From Sphingopyxis macrogoltabida (GTDB lineage: Bacteria > Pseudomonadota > Alphaproteobacteria > Sphingomonadales > Sphingomonadaceae), in the NCBI RefSeq assembly GCF_001314325.1, contig NZ_CP009429.1, positions 186,501-250,500 of the forward strand: 64,000 bases of DNA, written 5' to 3'. Both the position numbers and the translations under genes were made by a program. Position 1 is the first letter of the stretch, and every line of letters starts with the position of its first letter. Below, one piece after another: positions 1-11,351 of this stretch. The notes below the pieces were generated by a model. The model ran no database searches. It saw nothing but the letters and a program-made list of their open reading frames with translations, and was not told the DNA's origin.

Positions 1-1442
1 ATTATGACACGCCGAAGCTGTCGGCGCGCGTGACGTGGGACGGGCCGGGCGACAGCGTCGCCAACCTTGGCGGCCATTACCAGCGCAAGTACGACCGCTA
101 TTATGAGGACGGCATCCGCGTCTCGCCGGGGCAGCCCGACCGGTTGCGCACCGTACGCGACAAGGCCGATAGCTGGAATTACGAGCTTTCGGGCGATTAT
201 CAGTTCGGCTTCGGGCCGGGCAAGCTCAAGCTGATCGGGCTTCGGCGCTTCAGCCACGAGCCCTATGCCCAGGAGATCATCACCACCCCCGTCGACGGAT
301 CGACGCCGACCGGCGACCGCTTTGCGCAGGTCGGCGACCTTGGCGAAACGATCGCGCGCGCCGAATATCAGTGGAAGATGTTCGGTGGCGACTGGCAGCT
401 CTCGGGCGAGGCCGCGTTCAACACGCTCGACAATGTCGCGTCGATCGCGGTGCTGAACCCGTCGGGTGTCTTTGTCGAACAGCCTTTCCCGGGCGGCATC
501 GGCGGGGTCAGCGAGGACCGGTACGAGGGGCTTTTGAGCTTCGGGCGCAAGCTGACCGAGACATTGTCGTTCCAACTCGTCGCGGGCGCCGAACATTCGA
601 CGATCACCCAGACCGGCGTCGATGGCCAGAGGCGCAGCTTTTTCCGGCCCAAAGGATCGGTGACGCTCGCCTGGGCACCGTCGGCGGATTTCGACCTGTC
701 GGTGAAGCTGCGGCGGCGCGTGCTACAACTGTCCTTCTATGACTTCCTGGCGCGCGCTTTCCTCAACGACGACAACCAGAATGAAGTCAACAACGACCTC
801 AGGCCCCAGCAGGACTGGACCTTCGAAGCCGAGGCGAACAAGAAGCTGGGGGCCTGGGGATCGACCAAGCTCAACTTCATCTATCGCGACGTCGAGGACC
901 GCGTCGACGTGATCCCGGTCGGCGCCGACGGCGAGGCGGTCGGCAATATCGACAAGTCGCGCGCCTGGGCCATCGACTGGACCTCGACGATCAACCTCGA
1001 CCCCGCCGGGCTGAAGGGCGTCAAGCTCGACACGCGCCTGCTGTACCAGAAATCTTCGGTGCGCGACCCCTTCACGGGGGAGAAGCGATCCTATTCGGGG
1101 TGGACCGACACGGTGGCCGAAATCAACCTGCGCCACGACATCGCGGGGACCGACTGGGCGTGGGGCGCGGGCGGCGAATATGGCCATTACCAGCCCAATT
1201 ATCGCCGCAACCAGTCCGACAAGGTCTGGGAAGGCCCGGTCTTCGCCAATGTCTTCGTCGAGCACAAGAATGTGATGGGGCTGACCGTCCGCGCGACGAT
1301 CGCCAATGCGCTGAATGCGCGGTCGAAGCGCGATCGCACGGTCTATACCGGCGTGCGCGGTGACAGCCCGATCGACTTCGTCGAAAAGCGCAACCGGCTG
1401 ATCGGGCCGATCTTCGCCTTTTCGGTGCGCGGGAAGTTCTAG
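1..1442 (+). CDS. TonB-dependent receptor, C-terminal part (5' cut by window)
   Basis: The reading frame is open from the left edge and codes for 479 residues, so the signal peptide, TonB box and plug lie outside the window. What remains looks like an outer-membrane beta barrel: alternating aromatic and polar strands, many Asp/Arg-rich loops, and a final residue Phe, the usual BAM-recognition ending. TonB-dependent receptors import siderophores, cobalamin or sugars using energy from TonB-ExbBD. The substrate cannot be told from this half. No neighbouring gene in the window points to one; the gene downstream is an RNase H-like protein 17 bp away. Confidence 0.85.
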   Translation, partial: YDTPKLSARVTWDGPGDSVANLGGHYQRKYDRYYEDGIRVSPGQPDRLRTVRDKADSWNYELSGDYQFGFGPGKLKLIGLRRFSHEPYAQEIITTPVDGSTPTGDRFAQVGDLGETIARAEYQWKMFGGDWQLSGEAAFNTLDNVASIAVLNPSGVFVEQPFPGGIGGVSEDRYEGLLSFGRKLTETLSFQLVAGAEHSTITQTGVDGQRRSFFRPKGSVTLAWAPSADFDLSVKLRRRVLQLSFYDFLARAFLNDDNQNEVNNDLRPQQDWTFEAEANKKLGAWGSTKLNFIYRDVEDRVDVIPVGADGEAVGNIDKSRAWAIDWTSTINLDPAGLKGVKLDTRLLYQKSSVRDPFTGEKRSYSGWTDTVAEINLRHDIAGTDWAWGAGGEYGHYQPNYRRNQSDKVWEGPVFANVFVEHKNVMGLTVRATIANALNARSKRDRTVYTGVRGDSPIDFVEKRNRLIGPIFAFSVRGKF

Positions 1443-1459
1443 CGCATTAAGGCGGGCGG

Positions 1460-1837
1460 ATGAGAAGTCGCCGCACCAAAATCTACTTCGACGGCGGTTG
1501 CCGCCCCAATCCGGGGATGATGGAGATCGCCGTCGTCACCGGTGGCGTCGCCGAGATCGAACGCGACGCCGGGCAGGGCAGCAGCATGGAGGCCGAATGG
1601 CTGGCGCTGCTCGCGGCGCTGCGGCTGGCGCGGAGGCAAGGGCTTGCCGACTTCGTGTTGCTCGGCGACGCGGCGGCGGTGGTCGCGCAGGCGAATGGCG
1701 CGGTGCGGGCGCCCGGCGCGATGGCAGCGCATCTGTCCGCCTTCTTTGTACTGGCCAGCGACGGCCCGGCGCCGCGCGTGCGGCACATCAAACGGACCCA
1801 AAATCTGGCCGGCATCGCGCTTGCGCGAGGCCGATAG
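1460..1837 (+). CDS. RNase HI-like protein lacking the last catalytic Asp
   Basis: 125 residues with the RNase H fold pattern: YFDGG (Asp11) near the N terminus, Glu46 in the first helix (EAEWLALLAAL) and Asp70 in LLGDAAAVV. RNase HI enzymes cleave the RNA strand of RNA-DNA hybrids using a D-E-D-D set of metal ligands. The fourth ligand normally sits in a closing motif like N-x-x-A-D-x-L-A; here it reads NLAGIALA, with Gly118 in place of Asp. The protein also ends only a few residues later. It may therefore bind hybrids without cutting, or be weakly active. Start ATG at 1460 is the only sensible one. Confidence 0.75.
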   Translation: MRSRRTKIYFDGGCRPNPGMMEIAVVTGGVAEIERDAGQGSSMEAEWLALLAALRLARRQGLADFVLLGDAAAVVAQANGAVRAPGAMAAHLSAFFVLASDGPAPRVRHIKRTQNLAGIALARGR

Positions 1838-1911
1838 CGGCAGGGTCCGCATACCAGTTGTTAAGCGCCGGTCCGCTATCCCCGCAGCGACCAAATGGAA
1901 GACCGGACCCG

Positions 1912-3604
<1,693 letters not shown>

Positions 3605-3613
3605 CCGGCGCCG

Positions 3614-5281
<1,668 letters not shown>

Positions 5282-5354
5282 GAGGATTGGCTCCGGCTGG
5301 GGGGAGCCGCTGGCCTAGCATGACGACGCGCGGCGGCGCCACCGCCAAGTCGGA

Positions 5355-6239
5355 TCAGGGCCGGGTCGCGGCCTTCTCTTCCGCGATTCGTTCGGCAAGC
5401 GCGCGGCGCGAGCGGTCGGCATAGGCACGGCAGGCGCCCGGCCGGGCGTTGAATCGCGCGCCCTCGATACCGGCATTGCCGGGGTGCGCGGCGATGAGGA
5501 TGTCGCAGGCAAGCGCGTCCATCGTCCGGTAGCTTTGTGCGAAGCCTGCGACGATCGGCGCGCTGGCCGGCGCCGTGTAGCGATAGCCGTCGGCCGACAC
5601 GGGGTTGAGGCTGGACGCGAAGACGATCGTGCGGCAGCGTTTCGCTTCGCAGGCTGACCAGCTCCAGCTCATGCTGCCCATCGTGTGGCCGGGGGTGGCA
5701 TGCGCGGTGACGACGGTCTTGCCGAGACGCAGCGTTTCGCCGTCGGCGATGGTCCGCACCCGCGCGACGGGCGGGAAGCGCATGTCATAGGCGAGTTGGG
5801 GATCGTCGGCAGCGGGACCGCCCGACCGCAGCGCTTCGGCGCCGCGCACGCTCGCGACGACACTTGCCCCGGTATCGCGGGCGAGCGCGGCGATGCCGCC
5901 GGCATGATCGGCATGCGGTTCGGTGCTCAGAATATATTTGATGTCTTCGGGCCGGAAGCCGAGCGTGCGGACATTGGCGAGGATCGCGGAGGCCGACTGG
6001 GGGAGGGCGCCGTCGACGAGGATCAGGCCGTCGCCGGTGTCGATCAGCGCGACGCTGAGTCCGCCGAAGCCGACAAGATAGCTGTTGCCGAAAAGCTTTT
6101 CGGGCGGCCGCGGTTCGATCCATTCGGCGCTGTTCGAGGTGACAATCGGCCGGGTCAGCGGATCGTCGCCGGGCTCGAAACTGCCGCCCGCCGCCGCGAC
6201 GAGCCAGGTTAACAGACCGATGGTTGCGATCATCTTCAC
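5355..6239 (-). CDS. subclass B3-type metallo-beta-lactamase, Glu variant
   Basis: 294 residues: an N-terminal hydrophobic signal segment (1-19) followed by an MBL-fold domain. The zinc motif reads T-E107-P-H109-A-D111-H112, then H185 (ATPGHTMGS) and H252 (AAHPGNAG). Placement of D111/H112 and the last two His matches B3 enzymes such as L1, which hydrolyse penicillins, cephalosporins and carbapenems in the periplasm. The first Zn1 His (position 116 in BBL numbering) is replaced by Glu. B3 variants with Glu there have been described, including from sphingomonads (recalled, not checked). A LysR gene is divergent, as with ampR-type loci. Other MBL-fold hydrolases remain possible, but overall resemblance favours a beta-lactamase. 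Confidence 0.8.
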   Translation of the reverse strand: MKMIATIGLLTWLVAAAGGSFEPGDDPLTRPIVTSNSAEWIEPRPPEKLFGNSYLVGFGGLSVALIDTGDGLILVDGALPQSASAILANVRTLGFRPEDIKYILSTEPHADHAGGIAALARDTGASVVASVRGAEALRSGGPAADDPQLAYDMRFPPVARVRTIADGETLRLGKTVVTAHATPGHTMGSMSWSWSACEAKRCRTIVFASSLNPVSADGYRYTAPASAPIVAGFAQSYRTMDALACDILIAAHPGNAGIEGARFNARPGACRAYADRSRRALAERIAEEKAATRP

Positions 6240-6328
6240 TCTCCCTTCGCCATCGGGATGCCCGAGCGGCGGCGGTCGGACAAAGCATCAATTCTCGACA
6301 AAGCCATGAATTCATCTCATGATAGATC
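6240..6328. promoter_or_regulatory. divergent promoter region, candidate LysR operator
   Basis: This 89-bp gap separates the divergent beta-lactamase and LysR genes and must hold both promoters. It contains a perfect 10-bp palindrome, ATGAATTCAT, at 6306-6315, followed by a looser dyad TCATGATAGATCATG at 6317-6331 that runs into the LysR start codon. LysR regulators bind T-N11-A dyads in such gaps. The AT-rich stretch 6287-6330 stands out against its GC-rich surroundings. The operator assignment is inference. Confidence 0.4.
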
Positions 6329-7213
6329 ATGGACCGCGCCCAGCTACCGCTCAACGCGCTGCGCGCTTTCGAGGCAGCGGCGCGGCACCTGAACTTCACC
6401 CGCGCCGCGATCGAATTGTGCGTGACGCAAGGGGCGGTGAGCCATCAGGTCGCGCAACTCGAACAGCGGCTCGGGACGCGGTTATTCCACCGACTGCCGC
6501 GCGGGCTGGCGCTGACCGACGATGGGCAGGCGCTGGTGCCGGTGCTCGGCGAGGCGTTCGACCGCGTCGCGGCGACGCTGGAGCAATATGCCGGCGGGCG
6601 GTTTCGCGAGGCGCTGAAGGTCGGGGTGGTCGGCACCTTCGCGATCGGTTGGCTGTTGCCGCGCATGGAGGCCTTTGCCCGCGCGCACCCGCACATCGAC
6701 CTCAAGCTGTCGACGAACAACAACCGCGTCGACCTGGCGGGCGAGGCGCTCGACTATGCGATCCGCTTCGGCGACGGCGCCTGGCACGCGACCTGGGCCG
6801 AGCCTTTGGTCGAGGCGGCGATGGCGCCCGTTTGCGCGCCCGCGATGGCGGCGCGGCTGAAGACGCCCGCCGACCTTGCGCGTGCGCCGCTGCTGCGATC
6901 GTACCGCGCCGACGAGTGGGCACGCTGGTTCGCGGCAGCCGGGGTCGAGGCACCGCCGCCGCGCGGCGCGGTGTTCGACAGTTCGGCGCTGATGGCGGCG
7001 GCCGCCGCCGCCGGGATCGGCGCGGCGCTGGTCCCGGTTTCGATGTTTGCGCGCGAACTGGCCACCGAAACGCTGGTGCAGCCGTTCGCGGTCACCATCG
7101 ATGCCGGCCGTTACTGGCTGACGCGGCTGCTGTCGCGCCCCGAGAGCGAGGCGATGCAGAGCTTTCGCGGCTGGCTGGCGGCCGAGATCGCCGATGACTC
7201 TAGGCGGTCATGA
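6329..7213 (+). CDS. LysR-family regulator, GcvA/AmpR-like
   Basis: 294 residues. The N terminus has the LysR winged helix-turn-helix: LNALRAFEAAARHLNFTRAA, then VTQGAVSHQVAQLEQRLG as the recognition helix, the form typical of the GcvA/AmpR subgroup. The rest is a two-lobe periplasmic-binding-protein-like effector domain. AmpR proteins sense muropeptides and control a divergent beta-lactamase. The same arrangement here suggests this protein regulates the gene starting at 6239. Its last 14 bp overlap the end of the convergent GGDEF gene. Confidence 0.88.
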   Translation: MDRAQLPLNALRAFEAAARHLNFTRAAIELCVTQGAVSHQVAQLEQRLGTRLFHRLPRGLALTDDGQALVPVLGEAFDRVAATLEQYAGGRFREALKVGVVGTFAIGWLLPRMEAFARAHPHIDLKLSTNNNRVDLAGEALDYAIRFGDGAWHATWAEPLVEAAMAPVCAPAMAARLKTPADLARAPLLRSYRADEWARWFAAAGVEAPPPRGAVFDSSALMAAAAAAGIGAALVPVSMFARELATETLVQPFAVTIDAGRYWLTRLLSRPESEAMQSFRGWLAAEIADDSRRS

Positions 7214-8045
7214 TGAGGTTCCGGCCGCCTTCCTTGGCAGCGTAGAGCGTCTGGTCGGCGCGGCGCGTCGCCCCCGCGAGGTCGGCATAGCCGCGAACCT
7301 GTGCGAGGCCGCACGAAAAGGTCACCCTCCGTCCCCCGACAGTGAAGGCGGCATTGCGGCGCATCACCGACTGCAACCGGCCCAATATCTCGCGCGCCTG
7401 CCGCGGCGAGGTGCCGGGAAAGAGGACGATGAACTCTTCGCCGCCCCAGCGTGCCGCGATGTCGGAGCGGCGGAGCGAGGCGGAGAGATAATCGGCGAAG
7501 TCGGTCAGGAGCTGGTCGCCGCGATCATGGCCATGGTCGTCGTTCACCGCCTTGAAATGATCGAGGTCGAGCATCGCGATCGTCGAATAGCTGTCGTCGG
7601 CGAGGATCGGTGCGACCGTATCGAGGAAGCCGCGCCGGTTGCGCAGCCCGGTCAGCACGTCACGTTCGGCCGCATCCTTGAGCTGCTCGATCCGCCGCGC
7701 GGTCTCGTTCGCCGCCTGCGCGACGCCGTGCAGCAATTGGCCGACGAGATCCTCGCCGCCGACAGGGACGGGGCCGACGCGGCCGCCGCGCTGCACCGTC
7801 TGGAGCATGAGGGTGGCGCGGCGGATCGGCATCAACAGCTCCGACACCGCGAAGATCGCGCCGATGGTGCCGAGCAGGGTCGCGGCGAGGAGGACGCCGA
7901 ACAGCGATCCGTCCCATTCGCTGCGCCAGCTCAGCAGGACGATACACCCGACGAGCGGCAAATGGACCGCGACGAAGCAGATCGCGAGGATGCGGCGTTC
8001 ATAATGGCGGGGAAAGAGGAACCGCGTGGCTTCATAGAATCGCAT
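7200..8045 (-). CDS. membrane-anchored diguanylate cyclase (GGDEF)
   Basis: 281 residues from ATG 8045 (MRFYEATRF). Two membrane segments (about residues 18-40 and 46-70) precede a linker and a GGDEF domain that makes cyclic di-GMP from two GTP. The active-site loop is intact, WGGEEF, and an RxxD inhibitory site (RRSD) lies five residues before it, so product inhibition is expected. Further hallmarks are DLDHFKAVNDDHGHDRGD and the tail YAAKEGGRN. The open frame continues far upstream across the pip gene, but that extension is antisense to a real gene. No large sensor domain is present. Confidence 0.88.
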   Translation of the reverse strand: MRFYEATRFLFPRHYERRILAICFVAVHLPLVGCIVLLSWRSEWDGSLFGVLLAATLLGTIGAIFAVSELLMPIRRATLMLQTVQRGGRVGPVPVGGEDLVGQLLHGVAQAANETARRIEQLKDAAERDVLTGLRNRRGFLDTVAPILADDSYSTIAMLDLDHFKAVNDDHGHDRGDQLLTDFADYLSASLRRSDIAARWGGEEFIVLFPGTSPRQAREILGRLQSVMRRNAAFTVGGRRVTFSCGLAQVRGYADLAGATRRADQTLYAAKEGGRNLIMTA

Positions 8046-8276
8046 AAGATCTCCATGCACCGGCCCCCCTCGCGAGGCGAAGCCAGCCGAACAACGTTTC
8101 CCGAAGGTTAAGGGGCTAAGCATCTGCGGCGAGCCGTGATGCCACTGCCGACAAGCTGTTGAGAACAGGCCATTGATTCCGAAAGAACGGGCATGGATGG
8201 GGTGCGGGCTGGACAAGTGGGGAAGGGAAGCTAAGCCCTGCCCGACTGGCGGCAACGCCGTGCTGAGGAGGTACCC

Positions 8277-9368
8277 ATGGATTTTTCGCGGTTGCAGGCA
8301 TCGAGCAAGATCGGCGACGACTGGGTCTATCCGCAGCCGCCATGCCTGAACTTCGGCTGGCTCGAGGTCGATATCGATCCCGCGCATCGCATCTATTGGG
8401 AGGAATATGGCAATCCGGCGGGCGAGCCGGTGATGTTCCTCCACGGCGGTCCCGGCGGAGCGTGTGCGCCCGCGATGGCGCGCTTTTTCGATCCGAAGCG
8501 CTATCGCGTCATCCTGTTCGACCAGCGCGGGTGCGGCAAGAGCGAGCCCAATGTCGCGTCGGCGGGGCCTGCGGTCGCGCTGGCGAAGAACACGACCGCC
8601 GACCTGATCGGCGACATCGAGAAGCTGCGCGACCATCTGGAGATCGGCGGGCGCATGCACATATTCGGGGGGAGTTGGGGGAGTACGCTGGCGATGGCAT
8701 ATGGCATCGCGCATCCCGGGCATTGCGCCAGCCTGGTGCTGCGCGGGATCTTTCTGGGAGCGGCGGAGGATCTGGCGTATCTTTATCAGGGCAATGCCGC
8801 GACGTGGGAGCGCGACCCGTTCGCGATGACCGCGCCCGGCGCCTATATCAAATATCCCGATGAGTGGCGCGCGCTGCTGGAAATCCTGACGCCCGACGAG
8901 CGGCGCGACGTGATGGCATCGTACAAGGCGATTTTCGACATGGTGCCCGCGACCGCGGCCGAGAAGGAAAAGCAGCTCGCGGCGGCGCTGGCGTGGTCGC
9001 TGTGGGAAGGCCAGATTTCGAACATGATCCCCGAGGAAACCGACACCGGCAAATTCGGCGAGGCCGATTTCGCGCTCTGCTTTGCGCAGATCGAGGCGCA
9101 TTATTTCGCCAACCAGCTGTTCCTGCCGGCGGGGCATTTCTTCGGCCATATCGGGACGCTCGCGTCGATCCCGGTGCATATCGTCCACGGCCGCTTCGAC
9201 GAGGTCTGCCCGCTGACGCAGGCGTCGCGGCTGGTCGCGGCGCTGCGCGATGCGGGGCGCGAACCCGCGACCTTTGTGATGACCAACGCCGGGCACAGCG
9301 CGATGGAGCGCGAAAATGCGCTGGCGCTGACCGCGATCATGGACGGTCTGCCGGCGCTGGCGGCATGA
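8277..9368 (+). CDS. pip: prolyl aminopeptidase (proline iminopeptidase, S33)
   Basis: 363 residues, an alpha/beta hydrolase of family S33 that removes N-terminal proline from peptides in the cytoplasm. Visible marks are the oxyanion-hole motif HGGPGG (~residue 57), DQRGCGKSEPN, the nucleophile elbow GGSWGS (~140), the acid in GRFDEVCP (~305) and the His in NAGHSAME (~340). No signal peptide. A good ribosome-binding site (GAGGAGG) precedes ATG 8277. The aminotransferase gene follows 34 bp downstream and may share its transcript. Confidence 0.92.
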   Translation: MDFSRLQASSKIGDDWVYPQPPCLNFGWLEVDIDPAHRIYWEEYGNPAGEPVMFLHGGPGGACAPAMARFFDPKRYRVILFDQRGCGKSEPNVASAGPAVALAKNTTADLIGDIEKLRDHLEIGGRMHIFGGSWGSTLAMAYGIAHPGHCASLVLRGIFLGAAEDLAYLYQGNAATWERDPFAMTAPGAYIKYPDEWRALLEILTPDERRDVMASYKAIFDMVPATAAEKEKQLAAALAWSLWEGQISNMIPEETDTGKFGEADFALCFAQIEAHYFANQLFLPAGHFFGHIGTLASIPVHIVHGRFDEVCPLTQASRLVAALRDAGREPATFVMTNAGHSAMERENALALTAIMDGLPALAA

Positions 9369-9402
9369 CGGACGGCGCGAGCCGGATATAGGGGAAGACG
9401 AC

Positions 9403-10551
9403 GTGGTTGCAGCGATCGAACCGTTTCACGCGATAGCCATCAGCCGGATGGCGCACGAGCTGGCCGCCGAGGGGCGGTCGATCATCCATATGGAGTTCGG
9501 GCAGCCGTCGACCGGCGCCCCGGCGGCGGCGATCGCGCGGGCGCACGAGGTGCTCGATTCGGATGCAATGGGATATTGGGAAAGCATCCCGCTGAAGGAC
9601 CGCATCGCGCGCCACTATGCCGAAGCATATGGCGTGCGCGTCGCGCGCGAACAGATCATCCTGACCTGCGGCGCCTCGCCGGCGCTGGTGCTGGCGCTGA
9701 CCTCGCTGTTCGAGCCCGGCGACCGCCTCGCCTTCGCGCGGCCCGGCTATGTCGCGTATCGCAACACGGCGAAGGCGCTGTACCTCGACGCGCACGAAAT
9801 CGAGTGCGGTCCGGCCGAACGCTTCCAGCTCAGCGCGGCGGCGATCGCGGCGCTCGACCCCGCGCCCGCCGGGATCATCGTCGCCAGCCCCGCCAACCCC
9901 ACCGGCACGATCATTGCCCGCGACGAGCTGGCGGCCATCGTCGACGTCTGCCGGAGGCGCGGCATCCGTATCGTTTCCGACGAGATATACCACGGTCTGA
10001 GCTACGCCGAGCCGGCGGCTTCGGTGCTCGAATGGGACAGCGAGGCGGTTGTCATCAACAGCTTTTCCAAATATTTCAGCATGGCGGGCTGGCGCCTCGG
10101 CTGGATCGTCGCGCCGGCCGGGCTGATCGACACGGTGCGCGCCCGGATGGGCAGCCTGTTCCTGACCCCGCCTTCGCTGGCCCAGCACGCGGGCCTGGCG
10201 GCGTTCGATTGCGGCGGCGAACTGGCGGGGCATGTAGAGACCTATGCGCGGAACCGCGCGATCATGCTGCGCGCCTTGCCCGCGATGGGGCTGCGCGAGA
10301 TCGCGCCGCCCGACGGTGCCTTTTATATCTATGCGAATGTCGCGCATCTGACCGACGACAGCCTCGCTTTCTGCGCCGAGCTGCTGGCCGATACCGGCGT
10401 CGCCGCGGCGCCGGGGATCGATTTCGACCCGGTCGACGGCGGAAAATTCATTCGCTTCAGCTTTGCGGTGTCGACCCCGCTGGTCGAGGAAGCGATCGAG
10501 CGGATGGCGCCGTGGTTCGCGGCGCGGACGGAAGCGATGATGGCGGGTTGA
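9403..10551 (+). CDS. class I/II PLP-dependent aminotransferase
   Basis: 382 residues, fold-type I. Motifs: EFGQPSTGAP near the N terminus, SPANPTGTI (substrate-binding Asn), SDEIYHGLSY (Asp and Tyr touching PLP), and SFSKYFSMAGWRLGW with the Schiff-base Lys. These enzymes move amino groups between amino acids and 2-oxo acids; the exact substrate is not visible. Start is GTG 9403, supported by AGGGGAA eight bases upstream. It follows pip closely on the same strand, which would fit handling of amino acids freed from peptides, though that link is only suggestive. Confidence 0.88.
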   Translation: MVAAIEPFHAIAISRMAHELAAEGRSIIHMEFGQPSTGAPAAAIARAHEVLDSDAMGYWESIPLKDRIARHYAEAYGVRVAREQIILTCGASPALVLALTSLFEPGDRLAFARPGYVAYRNTAKALYLDAHEIECGPAERFQLSAAAIAALDPAPAGIIVASPANPTGTIIARDELAAIVDVCRRRGIRIVSDEIYHGLSYAEPAASVLEWDSEAVVINSFSKYFSMAGWRLGWIVAPAGLIDTVRARMGSLFLTPPSLAQHAGLAAFDCGGELAGHVETYARNRAIMLRALPAMGLREIAPPDGAFYIYANVAHLTDDSLAFCAELLADTGVAAAPGIDFDPVDGGKFIRFSFAVSTPLVEEAIERMAPWFAARTEAMMAG

Positions 10552-10564
10552 GCGCCGGCGGCAC

Positions 10565-11224
10565 TCAGGTGCGTGCTGCGCTTTTGTTCACGATGAGCTG
10601 TTCGATCCCGGCCAGCACGATCGCCAGCCCGTCGTCGAAGAGTTGCCGGTCGCTGCCGAAGAGTTGCGCCACGGCGGTCATCTGGTCGGCGACATCGGCA
10701 CTGAAATAGTCGGCCAGCATGGCGCGCGTCTCTTCGGGCGAATATTTGTCGACCGGATTGGCGTGCGCCGATTCGCCCCGGCATACCGCCCAGTTGCTGA
10801 CCACGATGTTGGCGCGCATCGCATCGGACGTCGTCCAGCCCAGTTCGCCCAGCCGGACAAAGGTCAGCCGCAGCAGTTGCAGGCCGACCCGCTTGGTCGC
10901 GACATTGGTGTCGATGAACGAACCCGGCCGTTCGCGGCCGAGCCGGTAGAACCAGAGCGCGACCTCGGTCAGCACCGCGCGCCAGCTCGCGGCCTGCATG
11001 ATGTCGGGCAGCCCCATGTCCGCCACCGCGCGTTCGGTCAGCGCATCGAGCAGCGCCTGCCGCGCCGGGAAATAATAATAGAGCGTCTTCACCGAGATGC
11101 CGAGCGCTTCGGCGAGCGCGGTGAACTGCAGCTCGCCCGGCTCCCATTGTTCGGCGGCGTCGAGAATCTCGTCGCGCGTCACCTTGGGCGGGCGGCCCAT
11201 CCGCTTGGTCGTCGTCGTGCTCAT
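10565..11224 (-). CDS. TetR-family transcriptional regulator
   Basis: 219 residues. The N terminus holds a TetR helix-turn-helix: RDEILDAAE, then ALAEALGISVKTLYYYFPARQALLDAL, where the YYYF signature marks the recognition helix. The helical C-terminal half looks like a TetR_C-type ligand domain. It is transcribed divergently from the S9 peptidase gene and may repress it through the 127-bp gap between them. The ligand is unknown. Its 3' end converges on the aminotransferase gene, 13 bp away. Confidence 0.88.
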   Translation of the reverse strand: MSTTTTKRMGRPPKVTRDEILDAAEQWEPGELQFTALAEALGISVKTLYYYFPARQALLDALTERAVADMGLPDIMQAASWRAVLTEVALWFYRLGRERPGSFIDTNVATKRVGLQLLRLTFVRLGELGWTTSDAMRANIVVSNWAVCRGESAHANPVDKYSPEETRAMLADYFSADVADQMTAVAQLFGSDRQLFDDGLAIVLAGIEQLIVNKSAART

Positions 11225-11351
11225 AGGCCCCTCTTATGCCCTCTTGACAGTTTTTGGAAGCCGGGAGAAAAGTACTTATTAGAAGTCGAGAGAAAAGTCG
11301 GATTCGGGATCGCGTGTCGCGCCGGATTTCGCCAGCAGAGGAAAGAGCAGC
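11225..11351. promoter_or_regulatory. divergent promoter between tetR-type and S9 peptidase genes
   Basis: AT-rich island in a GC-rich neighbourhood. It contains TTGACA at 11244-11249, an 8-bp palindrome AAGTACTT at 11270-11277, an inverted repeat ACTT-ATTAG-AAGT at 11274-11286, and a direct repeat GAGAAAAGT at 11265 and 11290. Any of these could be the TetR operator. No -10 box at standard spacing from the TTGACA was seen, so promoter details are open. Confidence 0.4.

Noticed and set aside
8046..9296. N-terminal extension of the GGDEF protein across the pip gene
   Set aside because: The extension is antisense to pip; the ATG at 8045 directly precedes the membrane helices.
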